A stretch of 64,000 nucleotides of DNA from contig JALFBM010000027.1 of NCBI GenBank assembly GCA_022773425.1, positions 17,115-81,114 on the forward strand, given 5' to 3'. The stretch comes from Selenomonadaceae bacterium. Its GTDB lineage: Bacteria; Bacillota; Negativicutes; Selenomonadales; Selenomonadaceae. Shown here one piece after another: positions 54,526-63,848 of this stretch. The notes under the pieces were generated by a model. The model was not told the origin of the DNA, did no database searches, and was given only the letters and a program-made list of their open reading frames with translations. Position 1 is the stretch's first letter. Each line of letters opens with the position of its first letter. The position numbers and the translations under genes are program-made.

Positions 54526-55291
54526 GGGACAGGAGCCTTTGATGCTCCGCATGGTCGATATCCATAAATCGTTCGATGGCCTCGAGGTCCTGAAGGGCAT
54601 CGATCTCGAGCTCCACCAGGGCGAGGTGCTCGCTATCATCGGCCCGTCCGGGTCCGGCAAGAGCACCCTGCTCCGCTGCATCAACCGCCTCGAGGAAATC
54701 GACGCGGGCTCCATCGAGATCAAGGGTGAATTCCTCGCCGAGACGGAGGACGGCCGCGCGAAATATGCGAGCGATGCAAGATGCCGTGAGATCCTCGCGT
54801 GCACGGGCATGGTGTTCCAGCAGTTCAACCTGTTCCCGCACATGACCGTGCTTGAGAATCTGCTCGAGGCGCCGATGCAGGTCAAGAAGCTGCCGCGCGA
54901 GAAAATCGAGCCGTATGCGCGCGGCCTGCTCGCAAAGGTCGGCCTCTCTGCGCGTGCGGATTATTATCCGGCGCAGCTTTCCGGCGGGCAGCAGCAGCGC
55001 GTGGCCATCGCGCGGGCGCTCTGCATGAAGCCCGACATCATGCTGTTCGACGAGCCGACCTCGGCTCTCGACCCGGAACTGACCGGCGAGGTCTTAAAGA
55101 CCATGCGCGAACTCGCCGAGGAACACATGACGATGATCGTCGTCACGCATGAGATGGCGTTCGCGCGTGAGGCCGCGAGCCACGCCATTTTCATGGCGGA
55201 TGGGAGCATTGTCGAGGAGGGCGAGCCGGAGGAGCTCTTTGGGCACCCGAAGGAGGAGCGCACGCAGGCCTTCCTGCGCAATATGCTTTAA
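54506..55291 (+). CDS. Polar amino-acid ABC transporter ATP-binding protein
   Basis: The 261-aa ATPase has Walker A ([18 protein letters not shown]), Q loop, signature [15 protein letters not shown], Walker B ([12 protein letters not shown]) and the H-loop His in VVTHEMAFA. It belongs to the GlnQ/HisP family and powers the preceding permease. ATG 54506 (GGAGG upstream) overlaps the permease by 20 bases; ATG 54542 (AGGAG upstream) is a second possible start. Confidence 0.96.
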   Translation: MAATQNKGQEPLMLRMVDIHKSFDGLEVLKGIDLELHQGEVLAIIGPSGSGKSTLLRCINRLEEIDAGSIEIKGEFLAETEDGRAKYASDARCREILACTGMVFQQFNLFPHMTVLENLLEAPMQVKKLPREKIEPYARGLLAKVGLSARADYYPAQLSGGQQQRVAIARALCMKPDIMLFDEPTSALDPELTGEVLKTMRELAEEHMTMIVVTHEMAFAREAASHAIFMADGSIVEEGEPEELFGHPKEERTQAFLRNML

Positions 55292-55296
55292 CACGC

Positions 55297-55321
55297 AGCC
55301 TTCCCAGCGGAAGGCTTTTTT
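55297..55321 (+). terminator. Terminator after the ABC ATPase gene
   Basis: AGCCTTCC-cagc-GGAAGGCT followed by TTTTT. Confidence 0.9.
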
Positions 55322-55322
55322 C

Positions 55323-55351
55323 TTGCATTTTTTTTGCAAAGCATCCATAAT
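55323..55351 (+). promoter_or_regulatory. Predicted promoter of the amidase gene
   Basis: TTGCAT (55323-55328), 17 bases, CATAAT (55346-55351), 34 bases before the amidase start. Confidence 0.6.
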
Positions 55352-55385
55352 AGAAAGGTGACATGGGAACTTGGGAGGTCGAACT

Positions 55386-56714
55386 ATGAGGCGTTTCATC
55401 GAATGGACAATCGGCTTTATTCTGTTGCTCTGTGCCGTTATGCCGTTGGCATCGGCCGCTGCCGCAGCGTCGGATTTCGGCGAGCGCGCGCGGGATATGG
55501 CGGAAATCACGAACGTGCGCGTGAGCAACGGCGAAAAGAAGATCCGCATCGTTGTTGACGCGTCAAAACCTGTGACCTTTAAGCAGATGGCACTTTCCAA
55601 CCCCGACCGCGTGGTTGTCGATATCCCGGACGCATGGATACCGCCCAAGGTTAAGCGCGATACCAAAATAGACAGCCGCTTTGTCGGTGCTATCCGCGTC
55701 GCGCAGTTCAATGCGACGACCGTGCGCGTCGTCGTCGAGAACAAGGTTGGCCGGAACAATTACAAGGTTTTTCGCCTGACAGGCGGCACGGAGCCGGGGC
55801 GCGTTGTGCTCGATTTCGGCGATATCGGGCCGAGCACGCAGCAGGCGACGATCGCGCTGCCCGATGTCAAGAAGCCCGCTAAGACCGGCGCGCAGACCGC
55901 GCCCCCCGTCGTGAAGCCGTCTCAGCCGGCACCGTCCACCGGGAAGAAGCCGGCTGCTGCAAAAAACGAGACAAGGCACCCGTCCGCGGCGAAGCCGGAC
56001 CAGGATACCACGAAGCCTGCCAAATCGCAGGAAACGCAAAGTCGGCATCCGGCCGAGAAGCCGGATCCGGCGATCAGCCAACCGACGCATGAGGCGGCAT
56101 CGAACCCGACCGACGAGGAAATCGACCGCATCACGGGGCTCAAGGGCCGCGTGATTGTCCTTGATCCGGGGCACGGCGGCAACGATTCCGGAGCCATCGG
56201 ACCGACCGGCGTCATGGAAAAGACCGTGACGCTCCGTATCGGCAGCGAAGTCGCGCGCCTGCTGCAGAATCAGGGCGCGACCGTCTACATGACGCGTACG
56301 ACCGATACCGAGGTCTCGCCAAAGGGCGCGAACGCCTCCGATATCGAGGAACTGCAGGCGCGCTGCGATATCGCGAACAAGAACAAGGCCGATATCTTCG
56401 TGTCCATCCACATGGATTCCTTCTCTGACGGTGCTGCACGCGGGACGACGGGCTATTACTATTCTCTCGGCTCGAAGCAGTCGCGGGACCTCGCCGACAA
56501 GATCCGCAGCAACGTCATCGACGAACTCGGCACGCAGAGCCGCGGCACGCAGAGCTGCAATTTCTACGTCGTCAAGCACACCGATATGCCGGCGACTCTC
56601 GTCGAGGTCGCGTTCATCTCGAATCCGACCGAGGAAAAACTTCTCGACAGCGAGGAGGGCGTCAAGAAAGCCGCCCAGGGCATCGCTGACGGCATCGCCG
56701 ATTTCTTCGGCTGA
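55386..56714 (+). CDS. N-acetylmuramoyl-L-alanine amidase with AMIN domain
   Basis: The 442-aa exported protein has a signal peptide (to about residue 34), an AMIN domain (about 40-155; septal targeting in other bacteria), a Pro/Lys-rich linker (about 160-250), and an Amidase_3 catalytic domain. Zinc ligands and catalytic residues are in VLDPGHGGNDSG, MEKTVTL, VSIHMDS and LVEVAFISNP. It cuts the bond between muramic acid and the stem peptide. ATG follows GGGAGGTC. Confidence 0.95.
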   Translation: MRRFIEWTIGFILLLCAVMPLASAAAAASDFGERARDMAEITNVRVSNGEKKIRIVVDASKPVTFKQMALSNPDRVVVDIPDAWIPPKVKRDTKIDSRFVGAIRVAQFNATTVRVVVENKVGRNNYKVFRLTGGTEPGRVVLDFGDIGPSTQQATIALPDVKKPAKTGAQTAPPVVKPSQPAPSTGKKPAAAKNETRHPSAAKPDQDTTKPAKSQETQSRHPAEKPDPAISQPTHEAASNPTDEEIDRITGLKGRVIVLDPGHGGNDSGAIGPTGVMEKTVTLRIGSEVARLLQNQGATVYMTRTTDTEVSPKGANASDIEELQARCDIANKNKADIFVSIHMDSFSDGAARGTTGYYYSLGSKQSRDLADKIRSNVIDELGTQSRGTQSCNFYVVKHTDMPATLVEVAFISNPTEEKLLDSEEGVKKAAQGIADGIADFFG

Positions 56715-56730
56715 AATAGGATATAGGAAA

Positions 56731-56770
56731 GGGGCCGCCGCACGAAACAATTTTTTCGTGCGGCGGCCCC
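56731..56770. terminator. Bidirectional terminator between convergent genes
   Basis: A 16-17-bp perfect stem (GGGGCCGCCGCACGAA with its complement) between the amidase and the minus-strand gene, with A and T tracts, serves both strands. Confidence 0.88.
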
Positions 56771-56786
56771 TTCTTCATCCCGGCTT

Positions 56787-57404
56787 TTACTTCTTGAAGT
56801 TCTTGAAATAGTTCTGCGAAAGCGGAATCAGTGCGCTCTGTAGCTGGTGCAGGAACGCCGGTTTGTCGATGCCCTCATAGTACGCGGAGAACGCCTTGCC
56901 GCCCGTTTTCCACGCGGCCACGTAGCCGTCTTTCGAAGCGGCACGGTCCGTGGATGTCACCTTTGCGATGCGGACCCGTACGTCATTGATCGTCTCCTTC
57001 GTCCAGGCAGCACCATGGATGCCGCTGGTATTCGGCACCGGCTCGCTGACCTGTTTCCCTTTCGTCAGCAGCTGCGGCTTCTTCTCCGCGGGCTTCGCCA
57101 TGCCCTTAGCGCTCCGGTCGAGCTTCTCCGTGCGGAGCGTCAGCTTGCCCGCGAGATTGCCGTCCTGCTGATAGCGCAGGTCAATCATCTTTCCGTCGAT
57201 CACATAGACGCTCTCGAGATGATAGCCGCTGATCTCCGGCAGATACAGAGCCCGGAACCCCGCGGCCTTCTCCGCGCCGAGCACTGAGTCATACGACACC
57301 ATCGGATTCGGGATCGTCTCCTTCTCCGCCGCCGATGCCCCCGACGGCACAAACGCCGCCGCAAGCGCCACACACGCCGCACCGATAATCCATTGTTTCT
57401 TCAT
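56787..57404 (-). CDS. Exported protein of unknown function
   Basis: The 205-aa protein is the only minus-strand gene seen. It has a signal peptide (MKKQWIIGAACVALAAAFVP, cleavage near residue 26 after ASA), then a soluble domain with YLPEISGYHLESVYVIDGKMIDLRY (part) and a C-terminal YYEGIDKPAFLHQLQSALIPL (part). It has no Cys after the signal, so it is not a lipoprotein. I recognise no family with confidence. It begins just after AGGAGG on the minus strand (57411-57416). Confidence 0.8.
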   Translation of the reverse strand: MKKQWIIGAACVALAAAFVPSGASAAEKETIPNPMVSYDSVLGAEKAAGFRALYLPEISGYHLESVYVIDGKMIDLRYQQDGNLAGKLTLRTEKLDRSAKGMAKPAEKKPQLLTKGKQVSEPVPNTSGIHGAAWTKETINDVRVRIAKVTSTDRAASKDGYVAAWKTGGKAFSAYYEGIDKPAFLHQLQSALIPLSQNYFKNFKK

Positions 57405-57454
57405 GAAAATTACCTCCTGACCTTTCGGTCGCCGTTCAGATTTCGACTTTAGTT

Positions 57455-57484
57455 TACTCTGTCAACATTACAGCCTGTAACTGT
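57455..57484 (-). promoter_or_regulatory. Weak predicted promoter for the minus-strand exported protein
   Basis: On the minus strand, TTACAG, 18 bases, TAAACT. A small palindrome (TTACAGCCTGTAA, 57469-57481) overlaps the -35. The remaining 57485-57732 bases are AT-rich leader for the autotransporter and show no convincing gene. Confidence 0.35.
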
Positions 57485-57732
57485 ATAGCCTAATGCATGC
57501 TGAAAAACGTACGCTTAATAACATCCTGTCTTTCTATGAATTTATATGGATGAAACTAAAATAAATTTCGGAAATTATTTTTAAAAGCAGGGAAAGTCCG
57601 CGGGGGGGAGAATAATGTATATGATTAAAATCTCTATATAAAATAGGGATAGATTCAAAAATAGCGCAAGGGGGGACGTCTAGAAAGAATGAGGAATCGG
57701 AATACATGGATGTGCAGCAGGGAGGCATAGAA

Positions 57733-60700
57733 ATGAAAGGAAAAGGAAGTAGGCAGAAACGGCTGGCGCATACCATTGCTCTTGGCATGGTTGCAGGTAC
57801 AGCTGGTGTCTTGCCGTTTGCCGGCAGTGCGGAAGCGACGACGCTGACAGAGTATAGGTCGATGCTGGCAACATCTGGTGATACTTATATTGCAGATGAC
57901 GCAGCACAGCAATTGCAACATGTGAAATTGGCAAGCGATTCGAAAATCAAAGAGGTGCGCGCGGTTAATCAAGGCGGCGCCGCCATTGATGTGCAGGATG
58001 GCGCAAAGGACAATAACGGCGCGGCAATCCTTGCCACGGATCTCCGGGAGCAGCCGGATGGAAGCTATAAGCACACCGACGAGGGAGGTTATGTGGATCT
58101 TGCTTTCGGTGTCAATTGGGCGAAAGCAGAATCCTACGCGGATGTACCGGAAAGCGACGCAGAGGCAGATCTCACGAATACGAAATTCTTTGCGGATGCA
58201 GGGGATATCGTACTGGACAATGGAACAATCCGTGCGAAGGCCAGCAATATTTACGGCGGAACTGTCGTCGGGAAAACGGAAAACAGCAGTACGGGGCATC
58301 TGAATATCGGATTGGATCCGGAAGATGATACAGCCGCATTTCAGACACACCCGACGCTGAAGCTTGAGGGTAACACAAAATTCAATGTGGACGGATGGAA
58401 GAACCTCGCTGGGGAAACGGTTAAGGGGAAAAATTTCATCCACATCAATCGGAACGGTACCTTGGAGGCCGAATCGGCACAGCTCTTCAATCAGGGACTT
58501 GGTGAGAAGGGCGAAGTGACGGATCCAAAAGGACTCCGCAGCGATGCGAGCGATGCAGTCTGGTTCAACGATGGAACCGTGCTGCTCGATGACCCGCTCT
58601 ACAATACAGCCTACGCTGATGCGGCGCAGGCTGCGATTTCGGCAGATGATAGCGGAAGCACTATCTTGGAGGTAAAAAACCGGACGGGAAAAACTTCGAC
58701 AGCGGCCAGTACCTCGAAGATGGCAGACGCGAAGCCGGTTACCACCCAGAATGGCGCGACCATCATACTCGAAGATGATACGCCGACAACCCAATTGGTG
58801 CAGAATCTGAATAGCAGCTCGAATGTGAAAGAAATACGGGCAGTACACAATACTTGGGCCATTGTGAATCTGGCGGATGGTATGGCCGATAATGGGACAC
58901 TGCTGCAGACGACAAACCTTCACCAGAAAGCCGACGGTACGTTTGAGTCTGAGGACGATGATGGCGGTGAAATAGAGCTTGGGTTCGGCATCAAGCGGGA
59001 CATGAATACCGGCGAACTCATCGCTGTGCCGGAATCGACGGCTGTGGCCGATATGCGGAACACGACGTTCAAAGCAGCGGAAGGCGGATTCCATCAGCTC
59101 AGTGGTACCGTCATCACAAAGGCGAGCCAGATTTTCGGAACATACGATATCGGCGCGGGCTTTGAGTCGGATGACGAAGGCTACAAAAATGTCAAGGCTA
59201 AGGCTACGCTGAAACTTGTCGGCAATACACCATTCAACGTGAACGGATGGAAAACACTCGACGGGTCAGAGTCTACCAAGATAAAAATCGGTCTGACGAA
59301 GAAGGGGATTCTTGAGGCTGAATCGGCACAGCTGTTCCAGAAAGGGCTCAGTGGGACCGGTGATGTCCAAGACCCGGGAGGTCTGCGTAAAGACGCCGAC
59401 ACAGCCATCGATTTTGCTGGAGTCGATTCCGACGGGAACCGTTCTACGGAAAACGGCGCTGTAGTCCTCGACGATGATTACTACAATGCGGATTATCTGG
59501 ATAAGGCACAGGCCTATATTCAGGCAGCCGATGGCGGGAACAAGACGACTGTAGAGATGAAGAGCGGTGCGACAAAAGTCGAGGCGCGTCGTGCGCTTTC
59601 CAGCGTGCCGGACAACGCCGCATTCACGGCGGTGGACGCAGGTACGTCTGATGTTGTCTTGGCCAATGCATCGCAGGCAGCGAACTATAAGACGGTCGAC
59701 GCGACGCTGAATAAATTCAATGCAACGCATCTGAATCTCGATGCCAATAGTGATGGCAAGACGGCAAGCTCTCTGGTCGCTGATGGCGTAGCGGTGCATC
59801 TCGGCAGCAGCACGGATGGGCAGGAACTTCTGACCGTCAACGATAAAGTGCCAGGCCAATCCGTGAACGTGACGGTAAAGAATGGTGGCAGCCTGACGCT
59901 TGGTACCGGTGCAGCGCAGAATAATCTGGAAGCAAAGGTCACGCTCGGCACACAGGGGACAACGGATAGCGCCGCTCTTACTGTACGATCGGGCAGCAAA
60001 TCCGTCCGCAGCATTACGGCAAATGAGGGAACCTCCGTGCAGGTGACTTCGGGAACTCTGCTCACGACCGATAAACTGCAGGCGGATGGCGCGACGGTAA
60101 CGGTTGACGGTACACTCAAGGCAGAGAAGATTTCTAGTGCGGATAGCACGATTACCGTCGGAAATGAAAAATCTGCCGGTACGCTTACGATTTCGGATGC
60201 GGATTCAACGCTTACTGGTTCAAAGGTATTCTTGGATCCGGTCTGGAAAGATGGCGAGGCGGCAGATCTCAGCGATGCGTCGAAATTTGCGGCAACATTG
60301 AACAGCGACGGTCTGGTGGATTACACATTGGCTGTCGGTCAGAATTCCATCGCAAGCCTTGGCACGGATGAAACGGATACGGCAGAAAAGGCTTTCGCAA
60401 AGACGGGGGAGACATGGGGCAAGAACGCCACGACAGCAGCGCTGTATCTGGCACAGCCAATCAAACTGGACAGCACGTCTGGCGGCATTGTCGTCGATGG
60501 CAGCCTGACCTCTTCCCCTTCCGTTGACGCCGGGTCTGCAACTTTTGGGGCCAATTCCCTGCTTATGATTGATGCGAGCAAAATCAGCAATACGGGAAAG
60601 ACCGCAGCAATCACAGCGGATGGAGGGAAACTCACTGTCGATCAGACGGCAAAGCTTTATCTGGCTAACGTGACATCGGCGGGAACAAAGTACAAGATTA

Positions 60701-61941
60701 CGACAGGGTTTTCCGATGTCTCGGATGCGAAAGGTTGGGCGGATGTACAGAGCGAGGATTTCTCGAAAAACATCCTGCTTGATAAATTGCTGAAAGTAGA
60801 CAGCGCATCGACGGATGGCGCAAATGGTATCGTTCTGAATATCACCCGTCAGAGCGCAAAGAATGCCCTGCCGGATGTTGTATTGCCGAACAGCCTGGAT
60901 GGGATAACCGATTTCGATACGGCGAGCAAGAACGCGGGCATCCGCTACATGGCATCGGCGACGAATGGTCTGCTCAGCAATGAGGAAGCGGCGAACCGTG
61001 TAAATTATGCGGCACAGCCGGCAGAGATGGCTGGAGCGACGGCCATGGGCTTGCGCGATGCGCAGAATCTGGCTGATACGGCACAGGCGCATTTCTCCTT
61101 CCTCGGTGATGCGGAGAATACTCATCCGGATGATGTTTGGGTGAAATACGGTCATGTCAACACACATCTAGATGATATGCATCTTGCCGGTGGCGATGTG
61201 GATTACAAGAACCATGTCAATTCAATCACGGTCGGCTTTGATTTCAAGTCTCAGAAAAAGGAAAACGATGCAGCGTTCCGCAATGGCTTGGCATTCAGCT
61301 ACAGCAAAGGCTCGACAGATGGGTTCCTTGAGAGTGACAAATACCATGTTGGCGGCGCAAGCTATTATGGGGCTTATCGGAAGGGCCAGCAGAATATCCT
61401 TGCGGACATTGGATACTACAGCGCATCGCATAAGATTGATGGGCTGTTCCATGTCGGCCCCGACCAGCATATCTTCACGATGGGTGCGGGTTATGAGCAG
61501 AAGGTACAGAGCGGCAGGACGACGGTGATTCCGCATATCGGACTGCGCTATACCTTTGTCGATACACCGGACTATGATGGAACATACGATGGCGGCAAGG
61601 CTTTCCACTATGACCCGCAGAGCAAGGGACTCGTTTCGCTCCCCGTTGGCGTCGGGTTCATCAGCGATACGCAGCATAGAGGCTGGACTTACCGGACCTA
61701 TGGTGACCTTTCCTTTGTCGGCGTGCTCGGCGGCCGTTCGAATGACATGGATGTCAACATCTTCGAGCAGAAAGAAAAAGACCGCGTGAGCTATGATGTG
61801 GCTGGGAAGAATAGCTTCCTCGGACGGTTAGGTTTTACAGCATCGAATCAGAAAATGTCTTGGGGATTCGGTTACAGTTATCGCGGCAGTTCAAACGAAC
61901 ATTCGAATAATTGGACCGCCCAGCTGAAATGGGCTTTCTGA
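57733..61941 (+). CDS. Large autotransporter with duplicated passenger domain and C-terminal beta-barrel
   Basis: The 1402-aa type Va autotransporter has a signal peptide (basic start, cleavage near residue 36, GSAEA), a passenger of about 1090 aa rich in Asp, Thr and Gly, and a C-terminal barrel (about 1130-1402) ending in Phe (NWTAQLKWAF). The passenger holds two related modules (about residues 38-320 and 340-615) sharing KEVRAV/KEIRAV, FNVDGWK/FNVNGWK and EAESAQLF, then beta-helix-like repeats. It is probably a surface adhesin; the ligand is unknown. ATG 57733 has GGGAGG 8 bases upstream; ATG 57706 would add an acidic leader. Confidence 0.93.
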   Translation: MKGKGSRQKRLAHTIALGMVAGTAGVLPFAGSAEATTLTEYRSMLATSGDTYIADDAAQQLQHVKLASDSKIKEVRAVNQGGAAIDVQDGAKDNNGAAILATDLREQPDGSYKHTDEGGYVDLAFGVNWAKAESYADVPESDAEADLTNTKFFADAGDIVLDNGTIRAKASNIYGGTVVGKTENSSTGHLNIGLDPEDDTAAFQTHPTLKLEGNTKFNVDGWKNLAGETVKGKNFIHINRNGTLEAESAQLFNQGLGEKGEVTDPKGLRSDASDAVWFNDGTVLLDDPLYNTAYADAAQAAISADDSGSTILEVKNRTGKTSTAASTSKMADAKPVTTQNGATIILEDDTPTTQLVQNLNSSSNVKEIRAVHNTWAIVNLADGMADNGTLLQTTNLHQKADGTFESEDDDGGEIELGFGIKRDMNTGELIAVPESTAVADMRNTTFKAAEGGFHQLSGTVITKASQIFGTYDIGAGFESDDEGYKNVKAKATLKLVGNTPFNVNGWKTLDGSESTKIKIGLTKKGILEAESAQLFQKGLSGTGDVQDPGGLRKDADTAIDFAGVDSDGNRSTENGAVVLDDDYYNADYLDKAQAYIQAADGGNKTTVEMKSGATKVEARRALSSVPDNAAFTAVDAGTSDVVLANASQAANYKTVDATLNKFNATHLNLDANSDGKTASSLVADGVAVHLGSSTDGQELLTVNDKVPGQSVNVTVKNGGSLTLGTGAAQNNLEAKVTLGTQGTTDSAALTVRSGSKSVRSITANEGTSVQVTSGTLLTTDKLQADGATVTVDGTLKAEKISSADSTITVGNEKSAGTLTISDADSTLTGSKVFLDPVWKDGEAADLSDASKFAATLNSDGLVDYTLAVGQNSIASLGTDETDTAEKAFAKTGETWGKNATTAALYLAQPIKLDSTSGGIVVDGSLTSSPSVDAGSATFGANSLLMIDASKISNTGKTAAITADGGKLTVDQTAKLYLANVTSAGTKYKITTGFSDVSDAKGWADVQSEDFSKNILLDKLLKVDSASTDGANGIVLNITRQSAKNALPDVVLPNSLDGITDFDTASKNAGIRYMASATNGLLSNEEAANRVNYAAQPAEMAGATAMGLRDAQNLADTAQAHFSFLGDAENTHPDDVWVKYGHVNTHLDDMHLAGGDVDYKNHVNSITVGFDFKSQKKENDAAFRNGLAFSYSKGSTDGFLESDKYHVGGASYYGAYRKGQQNILADIGYYSASHKIDGLFHVGPDQHIFTMGAGYEQKVQSGRTTVIPHIGLRYTFVDTPDYDGTYDGGKAFHYDPQSKGLVSLPVGVGFISDTQHRGWTYRTYGDLSFVGVLGGRSNDMDVNIFEQKEKDRVSYDVAGKNSFLGRLGFTASNQKMSWGFGYSYRGSSNEHSNNWTAQLKWAF

Positions 61942-61978
61942 TACGGAAAACAGGAGCCAGCGGGCTATCACTGCCTGT

Positions 61979-62016
61979 GGAGGGATACGGGGCGGAAGCC
62001 TCGCATCCCTCTTTTG
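61979..62016 (+). terminator. Terminator after the autotransporter
   Basis: GGAGGGATACGGGGC pairs with GCCTCGCATCCCTC, followed by TTTTGCTTTT. The T-rich end runs into the leader of the next gene. Confidence 0.75.
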
Positions 62017-62031
62017 CTTTTAGGAGGAAAT

Positions 62032-62460
62032 ATGAATCGTAATGCAAAATTGTTTTCAACATGGCTCGCCATGAAGAAAATCCAAAGTTTTAAACAGGAA
62101 ACGCTCGGTGATGGCAGGGAGAGTGTCATCTTCCGGACTAATGTTACGGTCAGGGGGCAGGTGATTCCGCTTGCGGCGATCGTTGATGATTCAGCGTATA
62201 CGATTATACGGGCGAATCTTGCGGCGCAGGCACTGGACGACCGCAATGCCTTTGCCGTGAGCCAGCTCATCACGAAACTGAATCAAGTGAACCGTGTATT
62301 CAAATTCTATCTTGCGCCAGATACAACCGTGTTGATGGACACCTGCGTGCCGTGCCTCACCGGCCATTTTCAGCCGGAGCTCGTTTACCAGATGATACGT
62401 ATTGCAGCAAAAGAATTGGAAAACATCTATTCTGATTTTATGGGAAGAATCTGGGGATAA
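62032..62460 (+). CDS. Small YbjN-like protein
   Basis: The 142-aa soluble protein (FRTNVTVRGQVIPLAAIVDD, YTIIRANLAAQAL, VFKFYLAPDTTVLMDTCVPC) resembles the YbjN / type III chaperone-like fold in size and alternation of strands and helices. Its function is unknown. AGGAGG precedes the ATG at 62032. Confidence 0.65.
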   Translation: MNRNAKLFSTWLAMKKIQSFKQETLGDGRESVIFRTNVTVRGQVIPLAAIVDDSAYTIIRANLAAQALDDRNAFAVSQLITKLNQVNRVFKFYLAPDTTVLMDTCVPCLTGHFQPELVYQMIRIAAKELENIYSDFMGRIWG

Positions 62461-62542
62461 CGATAAGTAAGATGAGTTACAAGAGCTAAGATATTTGCAG
62501 GACAATTCGCAATATAGAAAAGGAAAATTAAAATGTAAAATC

Positions 62543-62582
62543 CATTTCAATAATAGACAGAGTATATGCTATAATTGAAATG
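62543..62582 (+). promoter_or_regulatory. Inverted repeat around the -10 region of the DUF4143 ATPase gene
   Basis: CATTTCAAT (62543-62551) and ATTGAAATG (62574-62582) are perfect inverted repeats 22 bases apart. TATAAT (62570-62575) lies at the right arm, and GGAGGTGG follows directly. It could be an operator, or an mRNA hairpin covering the ribosome site. Confidence 0.45.
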
Positions 62583-62593
62583 GAGGTGGTAGA

Positions 62594-63796
62594 ATGATAG
62601 CGAGGGAGCAATATCTGCAGCAATTGATCCGGCGGAAGGATAAGCAGGTCATCAAGGTGGTTACCGGGATCCGCCGGTGCGGGAAGTCGACGCTTCTGAA
62701 GATGTTTCAGGACTATCTGATGGAGCAGGGCACAGATCCGCAGCAGATCATTTCGGTTAATCTGGAGCGGGGCGAGTACCGTCGGATCCGGGATGCGGAG
62801 GCACTGTATACCTATATTCATGAGCGGCTGTTGGCCGATGGGCGGCAGAACTATGTGTTCCTCGATGAGGTACAGAACGTTCCGGAATTTCAGCGGGCCG
62901 TCGACTGGCTTTATGCCGAGCCGCATGTTGACCTATATCTGACCGGCTCGAATGCCTATCTGCTTTCGAGCGACCTCGCGACACTGCTTTCCGGCAGATA
63001 CATGGAAATCAAGATGCTTCCGCTGTCGTTTGCGGAATATCGGTCGGCCTTCCCGTCAGAGGAGAATCTGCCGAAACTCTACGCATCGTATCTGATGAAC
63101 AGTTCGTTTCCGGGCGCGCTTGAGTTTACGGACCGCGAGGACATTCACGCCTATCTGGAAGGGATATACAATACCGTGCTGATCAAGGATGTGGCGGCGC
63201 GGCGGAAAATCGCGGATATGACGATGCTTGAGAGCGTAGTCGAGTACATGTACGACAACATCGGCAATCTATTCTCCGCTTCGAAGATAGCCGGTGCGAT
63301 GACTTCCGCAGGGCGGAAGATTTCGGGTGCGACGGTTGAGTCGTATATCCAGGCGCTGACGGACAGTTTCATTCTGTACAAGGCGAACCGCTACGATATC
63401 CGCGGCAAAGAGCGGCTGAAGAACGGGGCGAAATACTACGCGGTGGATATCGGCCTGCGCTATTTCCTGCTCGGCAGCAATCTGACGGACACGGGGCATA
63501 TCCTGGAAAATATCGTCTATCTGGAACTCATCCGGCGCGGCTATGAGGTTTTTGTCGGCAAGAACGGCACGGAAGAAGTCGATTTCGTGACGTACCGGGC
63601 GGGTGAGAAAGGCTACTATCAGGTATCCCTCTCCGTGCTCGACGAAAAGACGCTGGCGCGCGAACTTCGCCCGCTGCAGGATATCCGCGACAACTATCCG
63701 AAATACCTTCTTACGATGGACTATCTGCCAGACAGCTCCTTCGAGGGCATCCAGCATCGCAATGTCCTTGAGTGGCTCTGCGAGAAAATGGACTGA
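62594..63796 (+). CDS. AAA-type ATPase with DUF4143 domain
   Basis: The 400-aa protein has Walker A (VTGIRRCGKSTLLKMF), Walker B (YVFLDEVQNVPEFQRAVDWL), sensor motif LTGSNAYLLSSDLATLLSGRY (part) and a C-terminal DUF4143 domain with a nuclease-like GTEEVDFV segment. Such ATPases are common, often in mobile regions; the role is unknown. GGAGGTGG lies upstream. An insertion sequence begins about 50 bases after its end. Confidence 0.92.
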   Translation: MIAREQYLQQLIRRKDKQVIKVVTGIRRCGKSTLLKMFQDYLMEQGTDPQQIISVNLERGEYRRIRDAEALYTYIHERLLADGRQNYVFLDEVQNVPEFQRAVDWLYAEPHVDLYLTGSNAYLLSSDLATLLSGRYMEIKMLPLSFAEYRSAFPSEENLPKLYASYLMNSSFPGALEFTDREDIHAYLEGIYNTVLIKDVAARRKIADMTMLESVVEYMYDNIGNLFSASKIAGAMTSAGRKISGATVESYIQALTDSFILYKANRYDIRGKERLKNGAKYYAVDIGLRYFLLGSNLTDTGHILENIVYLELIRRGYEVFVGKNGTEEVDFVTYRAGEKGYYQVSLSVLDEKTLARELRPLQDIRDNYPKYLLTMDYLPDSSFEGIQHRNVLEWLCEKMD

Positions 63797-63848
63797 ATCG
63801 CAAATCTGAATCGGAGTGCAAAAAGAATCAAAAAACGAAAGGGGCTAT

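Noticed and set aside
57535..59094. Long minus-strand frames under the autotransporter start
   Set aside because: The plus-strand autotransporter is complete, with signal peptide and barrel; the antisense products lack ribosome sites and domain signs.
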